Source: Xanthomonas sontii
GTDB lineage: Bacteria > Pseudomonadota > Gammaproteobacteria > Xanthomonadales > Xanthomonadaceae
Assembly (NCBI RefSeq): GCF_040529055.1
Contig: NZ_CP132342.1
Location: 682,001-746,000 of the forward strand
Length of the DNA: 64,000 nucleotides
Reading direction: 5' to 3'
In this document: positions 57,220 to 64,000 of the stretch, in pieces
Position numbering within the stretch: position 1 is the stretch's first letter
Layout: every line of letters starts with the position of its first letter
Notes under the pieces: model-generated
Seen by the model: the letters and a program-made list of their open reading frames with translations, nothing else
What the model was told of the DNA's origin: nothing
The model's database searches: none
Position numbers and translations under genes: made by a program

Positions 57220-57627
57220 CTACTGCGGCGGCGCCGCCAACTCCCGCGCGCTGAGGTAGCCGTCGCCGTTGGTGTCCTGCTTGCGAAAGCGGGCGGTCAG
57301 GGTGGCCAGGTGCTGTGCGCGGGTGATCGGCGGGCCACGACCGCCGGGCAGTTCGGCGGGGCTGAGGACGCCGTCGTGGTCGCGGTCGCGCGCGTCGAAG
57401 GCGTAGCTCATCCAGGCCAGGTATTCGTCCAGGCTGACGCGGCCGTCGCCGTCTCGGTCCATGCGCTGCAGGTAGCCGGCGGTGCTGTCGATCGCCTGCG
57501 CCTGCACATCGCCGATGCCGGCCACGGTCGCGACGCACGCGATGCCCAGCGTCAGCCCGGCCATCAACGACGAACGCCGCACAAGGCGGCGTTCGTGCGG
57601 CAGGGGACGCGGTGCGCCGCGGCTCAT
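57220..57627 (-). CDS. Exported EF-hand protein
   Basis: 135 residues. A signal-like N-terminus (MAGLTLGIACVATVAGIGDVQA after a basic leader) precedes three EF-hand loops: DRDGDGRVSLDE, DRDHDGVLSPAE and DTNGDGYLSARE, each with Asp/Asn at positions 1, 3 and 5 and Glu at 12, so calcium binding is likely. The start at 57627 overlaps the desaturase stop by four bases (ATGA), which favours it over internal ATGs and ties expression to that gene. A periplasmic calcium sensor or buffer is the simplest reading. Confidence 0.8.
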   Translation of the reverse strand: MSRGAPRPLPHERRLVRRSSLMAGLTLGIACVATVAGIGDVQAQAIDSTAGYLQRMDRDGDGRVSLDEYLAWMSYAFDARDRDHDGVLSPAELPGGRGPPITRAQHLATLTARFRKQDTNGDGYLSARELAAPPQ

Positions 57628-58820
57628 GCCAGGGCGTAGCCCTTCAGCCGCGCGGCGTAGGCCTGCAGCGCGGCGATGCCGCTGGCTTCGGCGTCATGGC
57701 ACCAGGCCTGCAGGTGCTTGAGGCGTTCGCTGGCGTCATGGGTGCGCGCTTCCAGCAGGGCCGCCAGGCGGGCGCGATGCTCGACCAGCGTGCGCATGCG
57801 CGGCCGCTGCGCCACCCAGTGCTGCAGCTGTTCGCGCGCGTCGGGCTTGAGCCAGCGGCCATCGTCGACCAGGCCCTTGCGCAGGCGCCGCGGCAGCAGC
57901 TTGCGCAGCTTGGCGCCGGCCTGAGTAGCTTCTTCCTTGAGCGCGGGCGTGAACACGTTGCGCTGGTAATCGGTCATCGCCTGGAAGCGATGCGACAGCA
58001 GCGCGCGCAGGGTGTCGGCGTCGGGCACGGCGATGTTCGGGCGCACGTCCAGGGTCGGCGCCACGCGCAGGATCTTGGCCAGGCGCAGCGCGGCCAGCGC
58101 GCGGATCGCGATCCAGCCGATGTCCAGTTCCCAACGGCGCATCGAGAAACGCGCCGAGCTCGGGAAGGCATGGTGGTTGTTGTGCAGTTCTTCGCCACCG
58201 ATCCACAGCGCCCACGGGGTCAGATTGGTGGAGGTGTCGGCGGACTCGAAGTTGCGGTAGCCCCACCAGTGGCCCAGGCCGTTGATCACGCCGGCGGCCC
58301 AGAACGGGATCCAGGCCATCTGCAGCGCCCACAGCGCGATGCCGGGCAGGCCGAACAGTGCGAAGTTGACCACGAACAGCGCCACCGGCCCCAGGTTCGC
58401 GTACGGGGTGTACAGGTGCCGCTCGATCCAGTCGTCCGGTGCGCCCTTGCCGTACTGCTCGATGTCGCCGCGCTGGGTGCGCGCTTCGCGGTACAGCTCC
58501 ACGCCGCGCCAGAACACACGGGCGATGCCCTTGGTCCGCGGGCTGTGCGGGTCTTCCTCGGTCTCCACCTTGGCGTGGTGCTTGCGATGGATCGCCACCC
58601 ACTCCTTGGTGATCATCGAGGTGGTGAACCAGGTCCAGAAGCGGAAGAAGTGCGACAGCAGCGGATGGAAGTCCACGCCGCGGTGCGCCTGGCTGCGGTG
58701 CAGGTACAGCGTCACCGCGAAGATGGTGAGCTGGGTGAACAGCAGCAGCACGGCCAGCATGCCCCACCAGCCGACGCCGAGCAGGCCGTTGCCGAGGAAG
58801 TCGAGGATCGCGTCGAACAT
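57624..58820 (-). CDS. Fatty acyl desaturase
   Basis: 398 residues, membrane-bound. The three histidine boxes of acyl-CoA delta-9-type desaturases are intact: HRSQAH, HRKHH and HNNHH, separated by hydrophobic segments (LLGVGWWGMLAVLLLFTQLTIFAVTLYL, LFVVNFALFGLPGIALWALQM). It introduces a double bond into membrane fatty acyl chains, using di-iron. The C-terminal 120 residues are a helical extension. The ATG at 58820 starts the conserved part. The EF-hand gene overlaps its stop. Confidence 0.93.
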   Translation of the reverse strand: MFDAILDFLGNGLLGVGWWGMLAVLLLFTQLTIFAVTLYLHRSQAHRGVDFHPLLSHFFRFWTWFTTSMITKEWVAIHRKHHAKVETEEDPHSPRTKGIARVFWRGVELYREARTQRGDIEQYGKGAPDDWIERHLYTPYANLGPVALFVVNFALFGLPGIALWALQMAWIPFWAAGVINGLGHWWGYRNFESADTSTNLTPWALWIGGEELHNNHHAFPSSARFSMRRWELDIGWIAIRALAALRLAKILRVAPTLDVRPNIAVPDADTLRALLSHRFQAMTDYQRNVFTPALKEEATQAGAKLRKLLPRRLRKGLVDDGRWLKPDAREQLQHWVAQRPRMRTLVEHRARLAALLEARTHDASERLKHLQAWCHDAEASGIAALQAYAARLKGYALA

Positions 58821-58955
58821 TGCCAGAAGCTCCAGAGCGTAAGACGGCGTGAGGGGATGACGACATGATGGGGGTTGCGGGCGCAAACTTCACCCGGCGC
58901 TCGCGTATGGTATTCAGCCGCCAAGCGCTTCCGATCACAGAACGGTTTCGGTTCC

Positions 58956-59798
58956 ATGTCAGCCGCCTCTTCCCAAGCAACCCCCGTGCCAGCGGCCACG
59001 CCGTTGATCGAACTCGATCGCGCCAGCGTCGTCCGCGGCCAGGTCCGCGTACTGCATTCGCTGAGCCTGCGCATCGCGCTTGGCCAGCACACCGCGATCC
59101 TCGGCCCGAACGGCTGCGGCAAATCCTCGTTCATCAAGCTCATCACCCGCGAGCTGTATCCGCTGGCGCGCGCCGGCGAGGAACCGGCGGTGCGGGTGCT
59201 CGGCCAGAGCCGCTGGCAGGTGGATCGGCTGCGCAGCCAGTTGGGCATCGTCACCGGCGACCTCAGCGTCAATCTCGCCGACATGCCCGGGCTGGACGTG
59301 GAAAGCGCGGTGCTGTCCGGGTTCTTCGCCAGCTACGTGGTGCCGCCGCACCGCGAAGTGACCGATGCGATGCGCGACCGCGCGCGCGAGGCGCTGCAGG
59401 CCGCGCACGCGCTGCCGTTGCTGCGGCGTCCTTATGCCGAGCTGTCGGCCGGCGAGACCCGGCGCGTGCTGATCGCGCGCGCCCTGGTCAATCGGCCGCA
59501 GGCACTGCTGCTGGACGAACCCAGCACCGGCCTGGACCTGGTCGCGCGCGAGCACCTGCTGGCGACGATGCGCGACCTCGCCCGTCAAGGCATCACCCTG
59601 GTGCTGGTCACCCACCACATCGAAGAGATCGTGCCGGAAATCGCACGGGTGATCCTGTTGCGCGAGGGCCAGGTGTACGCCGACGGCGCGCGCGAGGAAC
59701 TGCTGGCCGATGCGCCGTTGTCGGCGGTGTTCGGCGGACCGGTACGGGTGCAGCGCGACGGCGACAGCTACAGCGCGCGGGTGGTTGCGGAGAGCTGA
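58956..59798 (+). CDS. ABC transporter-type ATPase
   Basis: 280 residues. One nucleotide-binding domain: Walker A GPNGCGKSS, the Q-loop region, signature LSAGETRR, Walker B ALLLDEPSTGLD and the H-loop THHIEE. The arrangement (a single NBD without membrane partner nearby, LSAGE signature) resembles the ModF/YlmA-type cytoplasmic ABC ATPases. No permease gene is adjacent, so its role, possibly non-transport, is undefined. It diverges from the desaturase gene across a 135-base gap. Confidence 0.88.
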   Translation: MSAASSQATPVPAATPLIELDRASVVRGQVRVLHSLSLRIALGQHTAILGPNGCGKSSFIKLITRELYPLARAGEEPAVRVLGQSRWQVDRLRSQLGIVTGDLSVNLADMPGLDVESAVLSGFFASYVVPPHREVTDAMRDRAREALQAAHALPLLRRPYAELSAGETRRVLIARALVNRPQALLLDEPSTGLDLVAREHLLATMRDLARQGITLVLVTHHIEEIVPEIARVILLREGQVYADGAREELLADAPLSAVFGGPVRVQRDGDSYSARVVAES

Positions 59799-59861
59799 TC
59801 CGCGGTTGCCGAATTCGGGCGTTTGCGGCCGTCGGGGTGGCGGGTAATGCGGGAATGTCCG

Positions 59862-59917
59862 TAAGGAGCGGCTTCCGCCGCGACCGGGCGTTCTCGGTGA
59901 AGCCGCTCGTACGGGAC
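59862..59917. repeat. Degenerate GGAGCGGCTTC-family inverted repeat
   Basis: TAAGGAGCGGCTTCCGCCGCGACC faces TCGGTGAAGCCGCTCGTACGG across 10 bases; a diverged copy of the element at 38763-38832, between convergent genes. Confidence 0.6.
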
Positions 59918-59920
59918 GCG

Positions 59921-60373
59921 TCAACCGTACGCGGCGCCCGCCGCCCGCGCCGGTGCATCGGCCTCGAACGCAGCACGTGCGCTGCGGATCTCCGCATGAT
60001 GGTCGGCGGCCCAGCGCACCAGCGGCGCCAGCACCACGCTCAACGATTGCCCCAGTGGGGTGAGCCGGTACTCCACGCCGGGCGGCACGGTCGGCAGCAC
60101 CTCGCGGGCGACCAGCCCTTCGCGCTGCAGGTCGCGCAGGGTCTGGGTCAGCATGCGCTGGGAGATGTCCGGCACCGCGCGGCGCAGTTCGCCGAAGCGG
60201 TGCGGGCGTTCGGCCAGCAGCATCACGAACAGGGTGCTCCACTTGTCGCCGATCTGCGCCAGCACGTCGCGCACCGGGCACTGGTCGATGGCCATGCCGG
60301 CACGCTGGTAGTCCTGCAACTGCTGGCTCAACAGCGCGTCGCAGGCAGCGACCGGCGGTACGACGGTGTCCAT
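59921..60373 (-). CDS. HxlR-family transcriptional regulator
   Basis: 150 residues, one winged-helix domain of the HxlR family ([59 protein letters not shown]...). Cys32 near the N-terminus is the position often used for redox or aldehyde sensing. It diverges from an NAD(P)-binding oxidoreductase gene, an arrangement like E. coli YtfH/YtfG, and probably represses that gene and itself through the palindrome between them. Confidence 0.88.
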   Translation of the reverse strand: MDTVVPPVAACDALLSQQLQDYQRAGMAIDQCPVRDVLAQIGDKWSTLFVMLLAERPHRFGELRRAVPDISQRMLTQTLRDLQREGLVAREVLPTVPPGVEYRLTPLGQSLSVVLAPLVRWAADHHAEIRSARAAFEADAPARAAGAAYG

Positions 60374-60378
60374 GGTGG

Positions 60379-60392
60379 TTACCTCGGGGTAA
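60379..60392. promoter_or_regulatory. Probable HxlR operator palindrome
   Basis: TTACC-TCGG-GGTAA is a perfect five-base inverted repeat immediately upstream of the regulator start. HxlR family proteins bind such short palindromes. The binding itself is inferred. Confidence 0.45.
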
Positions 60393-60415
60393 TCAGGGGC
60401 GGAAAAAGTGCCGTC

Positions 60416-60443
60416 TTTACAGGTCGGCCAGGGTCTCTAGGAT
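60416..60443 (+). promoter_or_regulatory. Putative promoter of the oxidoreductase gene
   Basis: -35 TTTACA (one mismatch) and -10 TAGGAT with 16-base spacing, giving a leader of about 57 bases before the ATG at 60507. Confidence 0.45.
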
Positions 60444-60506
60444 AGACCAGGTTCCTTTTCCAGACCATGGCGTCCTGCGACGCCGCCCTTCCTCAGGAGA
60501 CCTGTC

Positions 60507-61403
60507 ATGTCCGCATCTTCCGATTCCCTGCTCGTCACCGGCGCCGGCGGCCACTTCGGCCAGCGCGTGCTCGCGCACCTGCTCGACACCCTCAAGGTGG
60601 CGACGTCGCGGGTGGTGGCGATGACCCGCCAACCCGACCGCCTGGCCGCCTGGGCCGCGCGTGGCGTGGACGTGCGCCACGGCGATTTCGACGACGCCAC
60701 CTCGCTCGACACTGCGTTCCGTGGCGCCGGCCGCGTGCTGCTGATCAGCACCGACGCACTGGACCGCCCCGGCCACCGCCTGCAGCAGCACCAGGCCGCG
60801 ATCGCCGCCGCCGAGCGTGCCGGCGTCGGCCACCTGGTCTACACCTCCTGCCCGGAACCGCACGACTCGCCGCTGATGCTGGCCACCGACCATGCCGGTA
60901 CCGAAGACAGCCTGGCCGCCAGCGCCCTGCCCGCCTGGACCGTGCTGCGCAACCACTGGTACTTCGAAAACCTGTTCATGAGCCTGCCGTCGGTGCTGGC
61001 CTCGGGCCAGTGGTACAGCGCGGCCGGCGACGGCGGCATCGCCCATATCGCGCGCGACGACCTGGCCCGCGCCGCCGCGGTCGCCCTGGCCGGCGGCGAC
61101 GGCAAGCGCACGCTCACCCTCAGCGGCGCGCGCGCCTACACCACCGCCGAGATCGCCGCGCTGGTCGCGCAGGTGCTGGACGTGCAGATCCAGGTGGTGC
61201 CAGTACCGGTCGAAGGCCTGGTGCAGGGCATGGTCGGCACAGGCCTGCCCGAACCGGTCGCGCGCATCTATGCTTCGTTCGACACCAACACCGCCGCCGG
61301 CCGCGTCGCCACCGTCACCGGCGACTACCAGGCGCTGACCGGGCAGGCGCCGCTGCCGTTCGAACAGTGGCTGCAGGAGCAGCGCGCGGCGTTGGCGGCG
61401 TAA
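60507..61403 (+). CDS. NAD(P)-binding NmrA/SDR-type oxidoreductase (QOR2/YtfG-like)
   Basis: 298 residues. A Rossmann nucleotide-binding start (LLVTGAGGHFGQRVLAHLL) and the NmrA-like blocks GRVLLISTDALDRPG, AGVGHLVYTSCPEPHDSPLM, WTVLRNHWYFENL and AYTTAEIAALVAQVL match YtfG-type NAD(P)H:quinone oxidoreductases. The divergent HxlR regulator supports a stress-inducible quinone or aldehyde detoxification role. Ends before a hairpin at 61411-61425. Confidence 0.88.
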   Translation: MSASSDSLLVTGAGGHFGQRVLAHLLDTLKVATSRVVAMTRQPDRLAAWAARGVDVRHGDFDDATSLDTAFRGAGRVLLISTDALDRPGHRLQQHQAAIAAAERAGVGHLVYTSCPEPHDSPLMLATDHAGTEDSLAASALPAWTVLRNHWYFENLFMSLPSVLASGQWYSAAGDGGIAHIARDDLARAAAVALAGGDGKRTLTLSGARAYTTAEIAALVAQVLDVQIQVVPVPVEGLVQGMVGTGLPEPVARIYASFDTNTAAGRVATVTGDYQALTGQAPLPFEQWLQEQRAALAA

Positions 61404-61410
61404 GCAGGGC

Positions 61411-61425
61411 GTAGCGACACGCTAC
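61411..61425 (+). terminator. Short hairpin after the oxidoreductase gene
   Basis: GTAGCG-aca-CGCTAC followed by TTT, seven bases after the TAA. Probable weak intrinsic terminator. Confidence 0.5.
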
Positions 61426-61589
61426 TTTGCCGATGCGAAGTAGCGTTTCTGCTGCATTCCATCGATTTTCAATAGCGTTCTGGAAGCCACTCAATGCGCT
61501 TGGTCCTATTCTTGGACCCAGAAACCAAGCGTGTTCCTTGGTAGCGGCAGACGGCCATCCCTGGACGCTTCTCGCTCTCCCGTTACCAA

Positions 61590-62065
61590 TTGTGGTGTGC
61601 CAATGGGCGACCTGAGCGGTGTGAAGAGCCCATCAAGTTTCAACCGCACTATGTCGACCGTGGCGATCACATCGCCATCAAAGGCGCATAGGTCAAGGGC
61701 GGACGTGGCCGCACGGTACCGATCATGACACCGCAGCAGGGGACGGTGCTGGACGAAGTACACCGGCTGGCAGGATTGGGCTCGCTGATCCCCGCGAACA
61801 AGACCTACATCCAGCAGCGGCCCGTTTACGATGGGCAATGCAAGGCAGCAGGTCTGAGCAACATGCACGGGCTGCGGCATCGGTATGCCGCAGATGCGGT
61901 ATGAGGCACTGACGGAGTGTCCGCACCAACAGCAGGTGGACCTCCCGTCAGAGCGCTGATCGACGCACACCGAGCCCAGGATACCGCAGCACGAAAAATC
62001 ATCAGTACAGAACTTGGGCACGAACGTCTGCAAGTCACGGCTATCTATCTCGGAAGATCAGCGGC
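61590..62065 (+). pseudogene. Decayed tyrosine-recombinase (phage-type integrase)
   Basis: Reading from about 61608 gives ERCEEPIKFQPHYVDRGDH, then an in-frame TAG at 61689-61691 where a tryptophan is expected, then VKGGRGRTVPI, an LAGLGSLIPANKTYIQQ block, CKAAGLSNMHGLRHRYAA (HxLRH catalytic box) and, after a pair of compensating frameshifts near 61895-61930, AARKIISTELGHERLQVTAIYLG, with the LGH box and the nucleophilic tyrosine. These are the catalytic motifs of tyrosine recombinases, in order. The reading frame is broken at least twice and the N-terminal domain is missing. It abuts the type III restriction gene, so it probably marks an island or prophage border. Confidence 0.75.
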
Positions 62066-62067
62066 CT

Positions 62068-64000
62068 CTACTTCACGACTTCCATCAGCTTGCCAAAGCT
62101 ATCCACCACGTCATATCTGACGTTCTCCGGGGCATAGCGGCGATTTATCTCATCAAAAAACTTGCGGGCGCATTTGATCTTGGTTTTCTCGATTTCGCGC
62201 AGTTCCATGGATGACATAGAGCCTTTGGTTTCGGCAACGAAGTAGATGTGCTTGACCGTACCTTCCTTGAAGCTGATCGCCCAGTCCGGGTTGTAGTCAC
62301 CCACGGGCGTGGGAATCAGGAAGCCGCGCGGCAGCTTGGCATAGACCACCACTTCATTGGCCGTATCCAGTTCTTTCACGAAGTCGCGCTCGATGTTCGA
62401 GTCGGTCAGCACGTAGTCGTAGATGTGCCGTTGCAGCTTGTGCCCGGCCCTGCTGAAGTCCTGCTTGGTCTGCCCGGCTGTGAAGATGTCCAGATCGAAC
62501 TTGTCCTCGACCGGGTCATAGGCCAGATGCTCGATGATGACCGTCGCCTTCTGTTCGTTGATGAGCCGTGTGGCCTCGGCGATGAAGCTCTCTGGGTTCC
62601 TCTTGAACTGCGCAAAGACCGCGACGTTGATGCCCTTGAGGATTTCCGCCACCGTCCGGCGGGTCAATTGCGTGCCTTCGGCCAGCTTGCCGATCAGGTC
62701 GTACTTGACCGCTGAATGGATCGACTGTTTGTTGTACTCGGTCTTTGTTTCGGAAACCTTGAAACCATCGCCACGCTGGAGCGCCTCGCGGGTCACCTGG
62801 TCGATCTGTTCGCCAGCCTGGATGGCGTATTGCAGCGGGGTTACGCGCAGGGCCGCGTCCAGCTCCTTGACCGCCTTTTGCACCAGCTCGTCCGAGTCGA
62901 AATCAACACTGTAGGCCGCCTTTCGGTTGATGCGGTTCCACAGCGCCTTGAACTCCTGCTTTTCGAAGTTGGCGTTGAGCGGATTCTTCTTCGGGCGGCG
63001 GTCGTCGCTGATGTCGGGCAACTGACTTTCGCTGAAGACGCTATCCACAAGCGTGAACACTTGGTCGCCCAAGGGAGCGAGTTCATCCGGCAGCGCAGCC
63101 AGCGTGCCGTTCTTCTTGGCCTGATGGTATTTCTCGGTGATGTTGCGCTTTTTGTCGACATAGCCGTTCTGAATCAGGTAGAACTCGATGTCGGTCGCTT
63201 GATCTTCTGTGACAGTCACTGAGCCGGTGGCCGTGGTCACCATCTTGCCAGTAAAGAATGCCTTATCCGCCACGCGCGGACGTTCCGACAGCGACTCGCT
63301 GATGTCCTTCTGCAGCGCGGTCACGAAATCCTTGTAGCTCTCGCTGGCCACTACCGTCAGCACGTTCACATCGTGCACCGTGGCCGGTTGATCCATCCGG
63401 TCACCATTCTGGTTGACCGACAGCCGCAAGCCGCGTCCCACCTCCTGGCGACGGGAGATGGTGTTGTCGCTGTGCTTGAGCGTGCAGATGACGAACACGT
63501 TCGGGTTGTCCCAGCCTTCGCGCAAGGCCGAGTGTGAGAAGATGAAACGCACCGGCTCGGCGAGCGAAAGCAGGCGCTCTTTATCCTTCAGGATCAGGTC
63601 GTAGGCATCCACGTCATCGGACAGCCCCGCATTCTCGCCGCGCGCGGCAACCGCCGAGTCCACCTGCCGCTTGCTCTTCTTGTCGATAGAGAAGTAGCCG
63701 CTGTGGGTTTTTTCTGTTGCAATGCCCTCCAGGTATTTGACGTAGGCCGTCTCGTCCAGGTCGAGCACCTCATTGAGGTACTGCGTGTACTCCTCTTCAA
63801 AGATGCGGGCGTATTCGCCTTTTTCATCCGCCTGCGCGTAGTCGCGGTACTTGGCCACCTCGTCGATGAAGAACAGGGTCAGCACCTTCACATCCTGATG
63901 GAACAGCGCCTGCTCCTTGTCGAAGTGCGCCTTGATGGCCTCACGAATCTGGATACGGCGCAATGCTGCCTCGGTTACGTCGCCGGTGGCGTCGCCGACC
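62068..64000 (-). CDS. Type III restriction endonuclease subunit (Res), C-terminal part, runs off right edge
   Basis: At least 643 codons of the open frame are visible, continuous past the edge. The helicase C-terminal lobe of an SF2 translocase is present ([20 protein letters not shown], with motif [13 protein letters not shown]), followed by a long helical region and a PD-(D/E)xK nuclease core near the end: [11 protein letters not shown] then FVAETKGSM. This is the layout of type III Res, which cuts when two convergent unmethylated sites are found. The Mod methyltransferase gene, normally adjacent, would lie outside the window. Adjacent integrase remnants suggest horizontal acquisition. Confidence 0.88.
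   Translation of the reverse strand, partial: VGDATGDVTEAALRRIQIREAIKAHFDKEQALFHQDVKVLTLFFIDEVAKYRDYAQADEKGEYARIFEEEYTQYLNEVLDLDETAYVKYLEGIATEKTHSGYFSIDKKSKRQVDSAVAARGENAGLSDDVDAYDLILKDKERLLSLAEPVRFIFSHSALREGWDNPNVFVICTLKHSDNTISRRQEVGRGLRLSVNQNGDRMDQPATVHDVNVLTVVASESYKDFVTALQKDISESLSERPRVADKAFFTGKMVTTATGSVTVTEDQATDIEFYLIQNGYVDKKRNITEKYHQAKKNGTLAALPDELAPLGDQVFTLVDSVFSESQLPDISDDRRPKKNPLNANFEKQEFKALWNRINRKAAYSVDFDSDELVQKAVKELDAALRVTPLQYAIQAGEQIDQVTREALQRGDGFKVSETKTEYNKQSIHSAVKYDLIGKLAEGTQLTRRTVAEILKGINVAVFAQFKRNPESFIAEATRLINEQKATVIIEHLAYDPVEDKFDLDIFTAGQTKQDFSRAGHKLQRHIYDYVLTDSNIERDFVKELDTANEVVVYAKLPRGFLIPTPVGDYNPDWAISFKEGTVKHIYFVAETKGSMSSMELREIEKTKIKCARKFFDEINRRYAPENVRYDVVDSFGKLMEVVK

Overview
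The window is a high-GC chromosomal segment of a gammaproteobacterium of the Xanthomonadaceae, most likely Xanthomonas. Supporting signs are the GTAGGAGCGGCTTC-type and GGGGTGAGGGT-type intergenic repeats, an Xanthomonadales type IV secretion effector with its C-terminal secretion domain, the gene families present, and several starts lacking a Shine-Dalgarno sequence. No rRNA, tRNA or CRISPR array was found.

Layout. 1-3.4 kb: start of a LacI-type regulator, overlapped by a large secreted glycoside-hydrolase-like gene with a LacI-type operator upstream. 3.6-9.9 kb: a lipoprotein overlapping plsB, then small envelope and unknown-function genes separated by short hairpins. 10-13.5 kb: a metalloprotease effector of the bacteria-killing type IV secretion system, the lipoprotein that is probably its immunity partner, and DUF6891 and DUF4262 genes. 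13.8-19 kb: a secreted beta-helix protein, an Fe-S photolyase with a 52-residue DUF2256 partner, and small unknown genes. 19-31 kb: housekeeping genes (ttcA, rdgC, a YgjP-type metallopeptidase, a chemoreceptor, hemH, SYLF, tatABC, a membrane protein, a class I amidotransferase).

31.4-37.5 kb holds the most notable system. Four genes with overlapping stops and starts encode a MoxR AAA+ ATPase, a small bpX5-like protein, a vWA plus beta-propeller protein and a bpX6 protein. This matches the MoxR-vWA-beta-propeller ternary systems, which were predicted from comparative genomics to be NTP-dependent conflict or defence systems and remain experimentally little explored.

37.8-51.5 kb: a solute-binding protein, a GspE-family ATPase, glyQ and glyS, rep, tdk, a Sel1-like protein, opgD (a Tat substrate) and mutM. 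glyS carries an internal AT-richer tract that looks like a recombinant or inserted segment, and the gene is bracketed by copies of a palindromic repeat family. 51.9-57.1 kb: a Sec-exported RHS/YD-repeat protein with an AT-rich variable C-terminus and, four bases downstream, a small multi-pass membrane protein, a candidate polymorphic toxin-immunity pair. 57.2-61.4 kb: an EF-hand protein, an acyl desaturase, an ABC ATPase, and a divergent HxlR regulator and NAD(P)-binding oxidoreductase pair. 61.5-64 kb: a decayed tyrosine-recombinase gene next to the C-terminal part of a type III restriction subunit that runs off the right edge; this is probably the border of an integrated island.

The window therefore mixes core metabolism with at least four conflict loci (type IV effector/immunity, MoxR-bpX ternary system, RHS toxin/immunity, type III restriction). 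Assignments rest on motifs and family resemblance read by eye; no database search was run.
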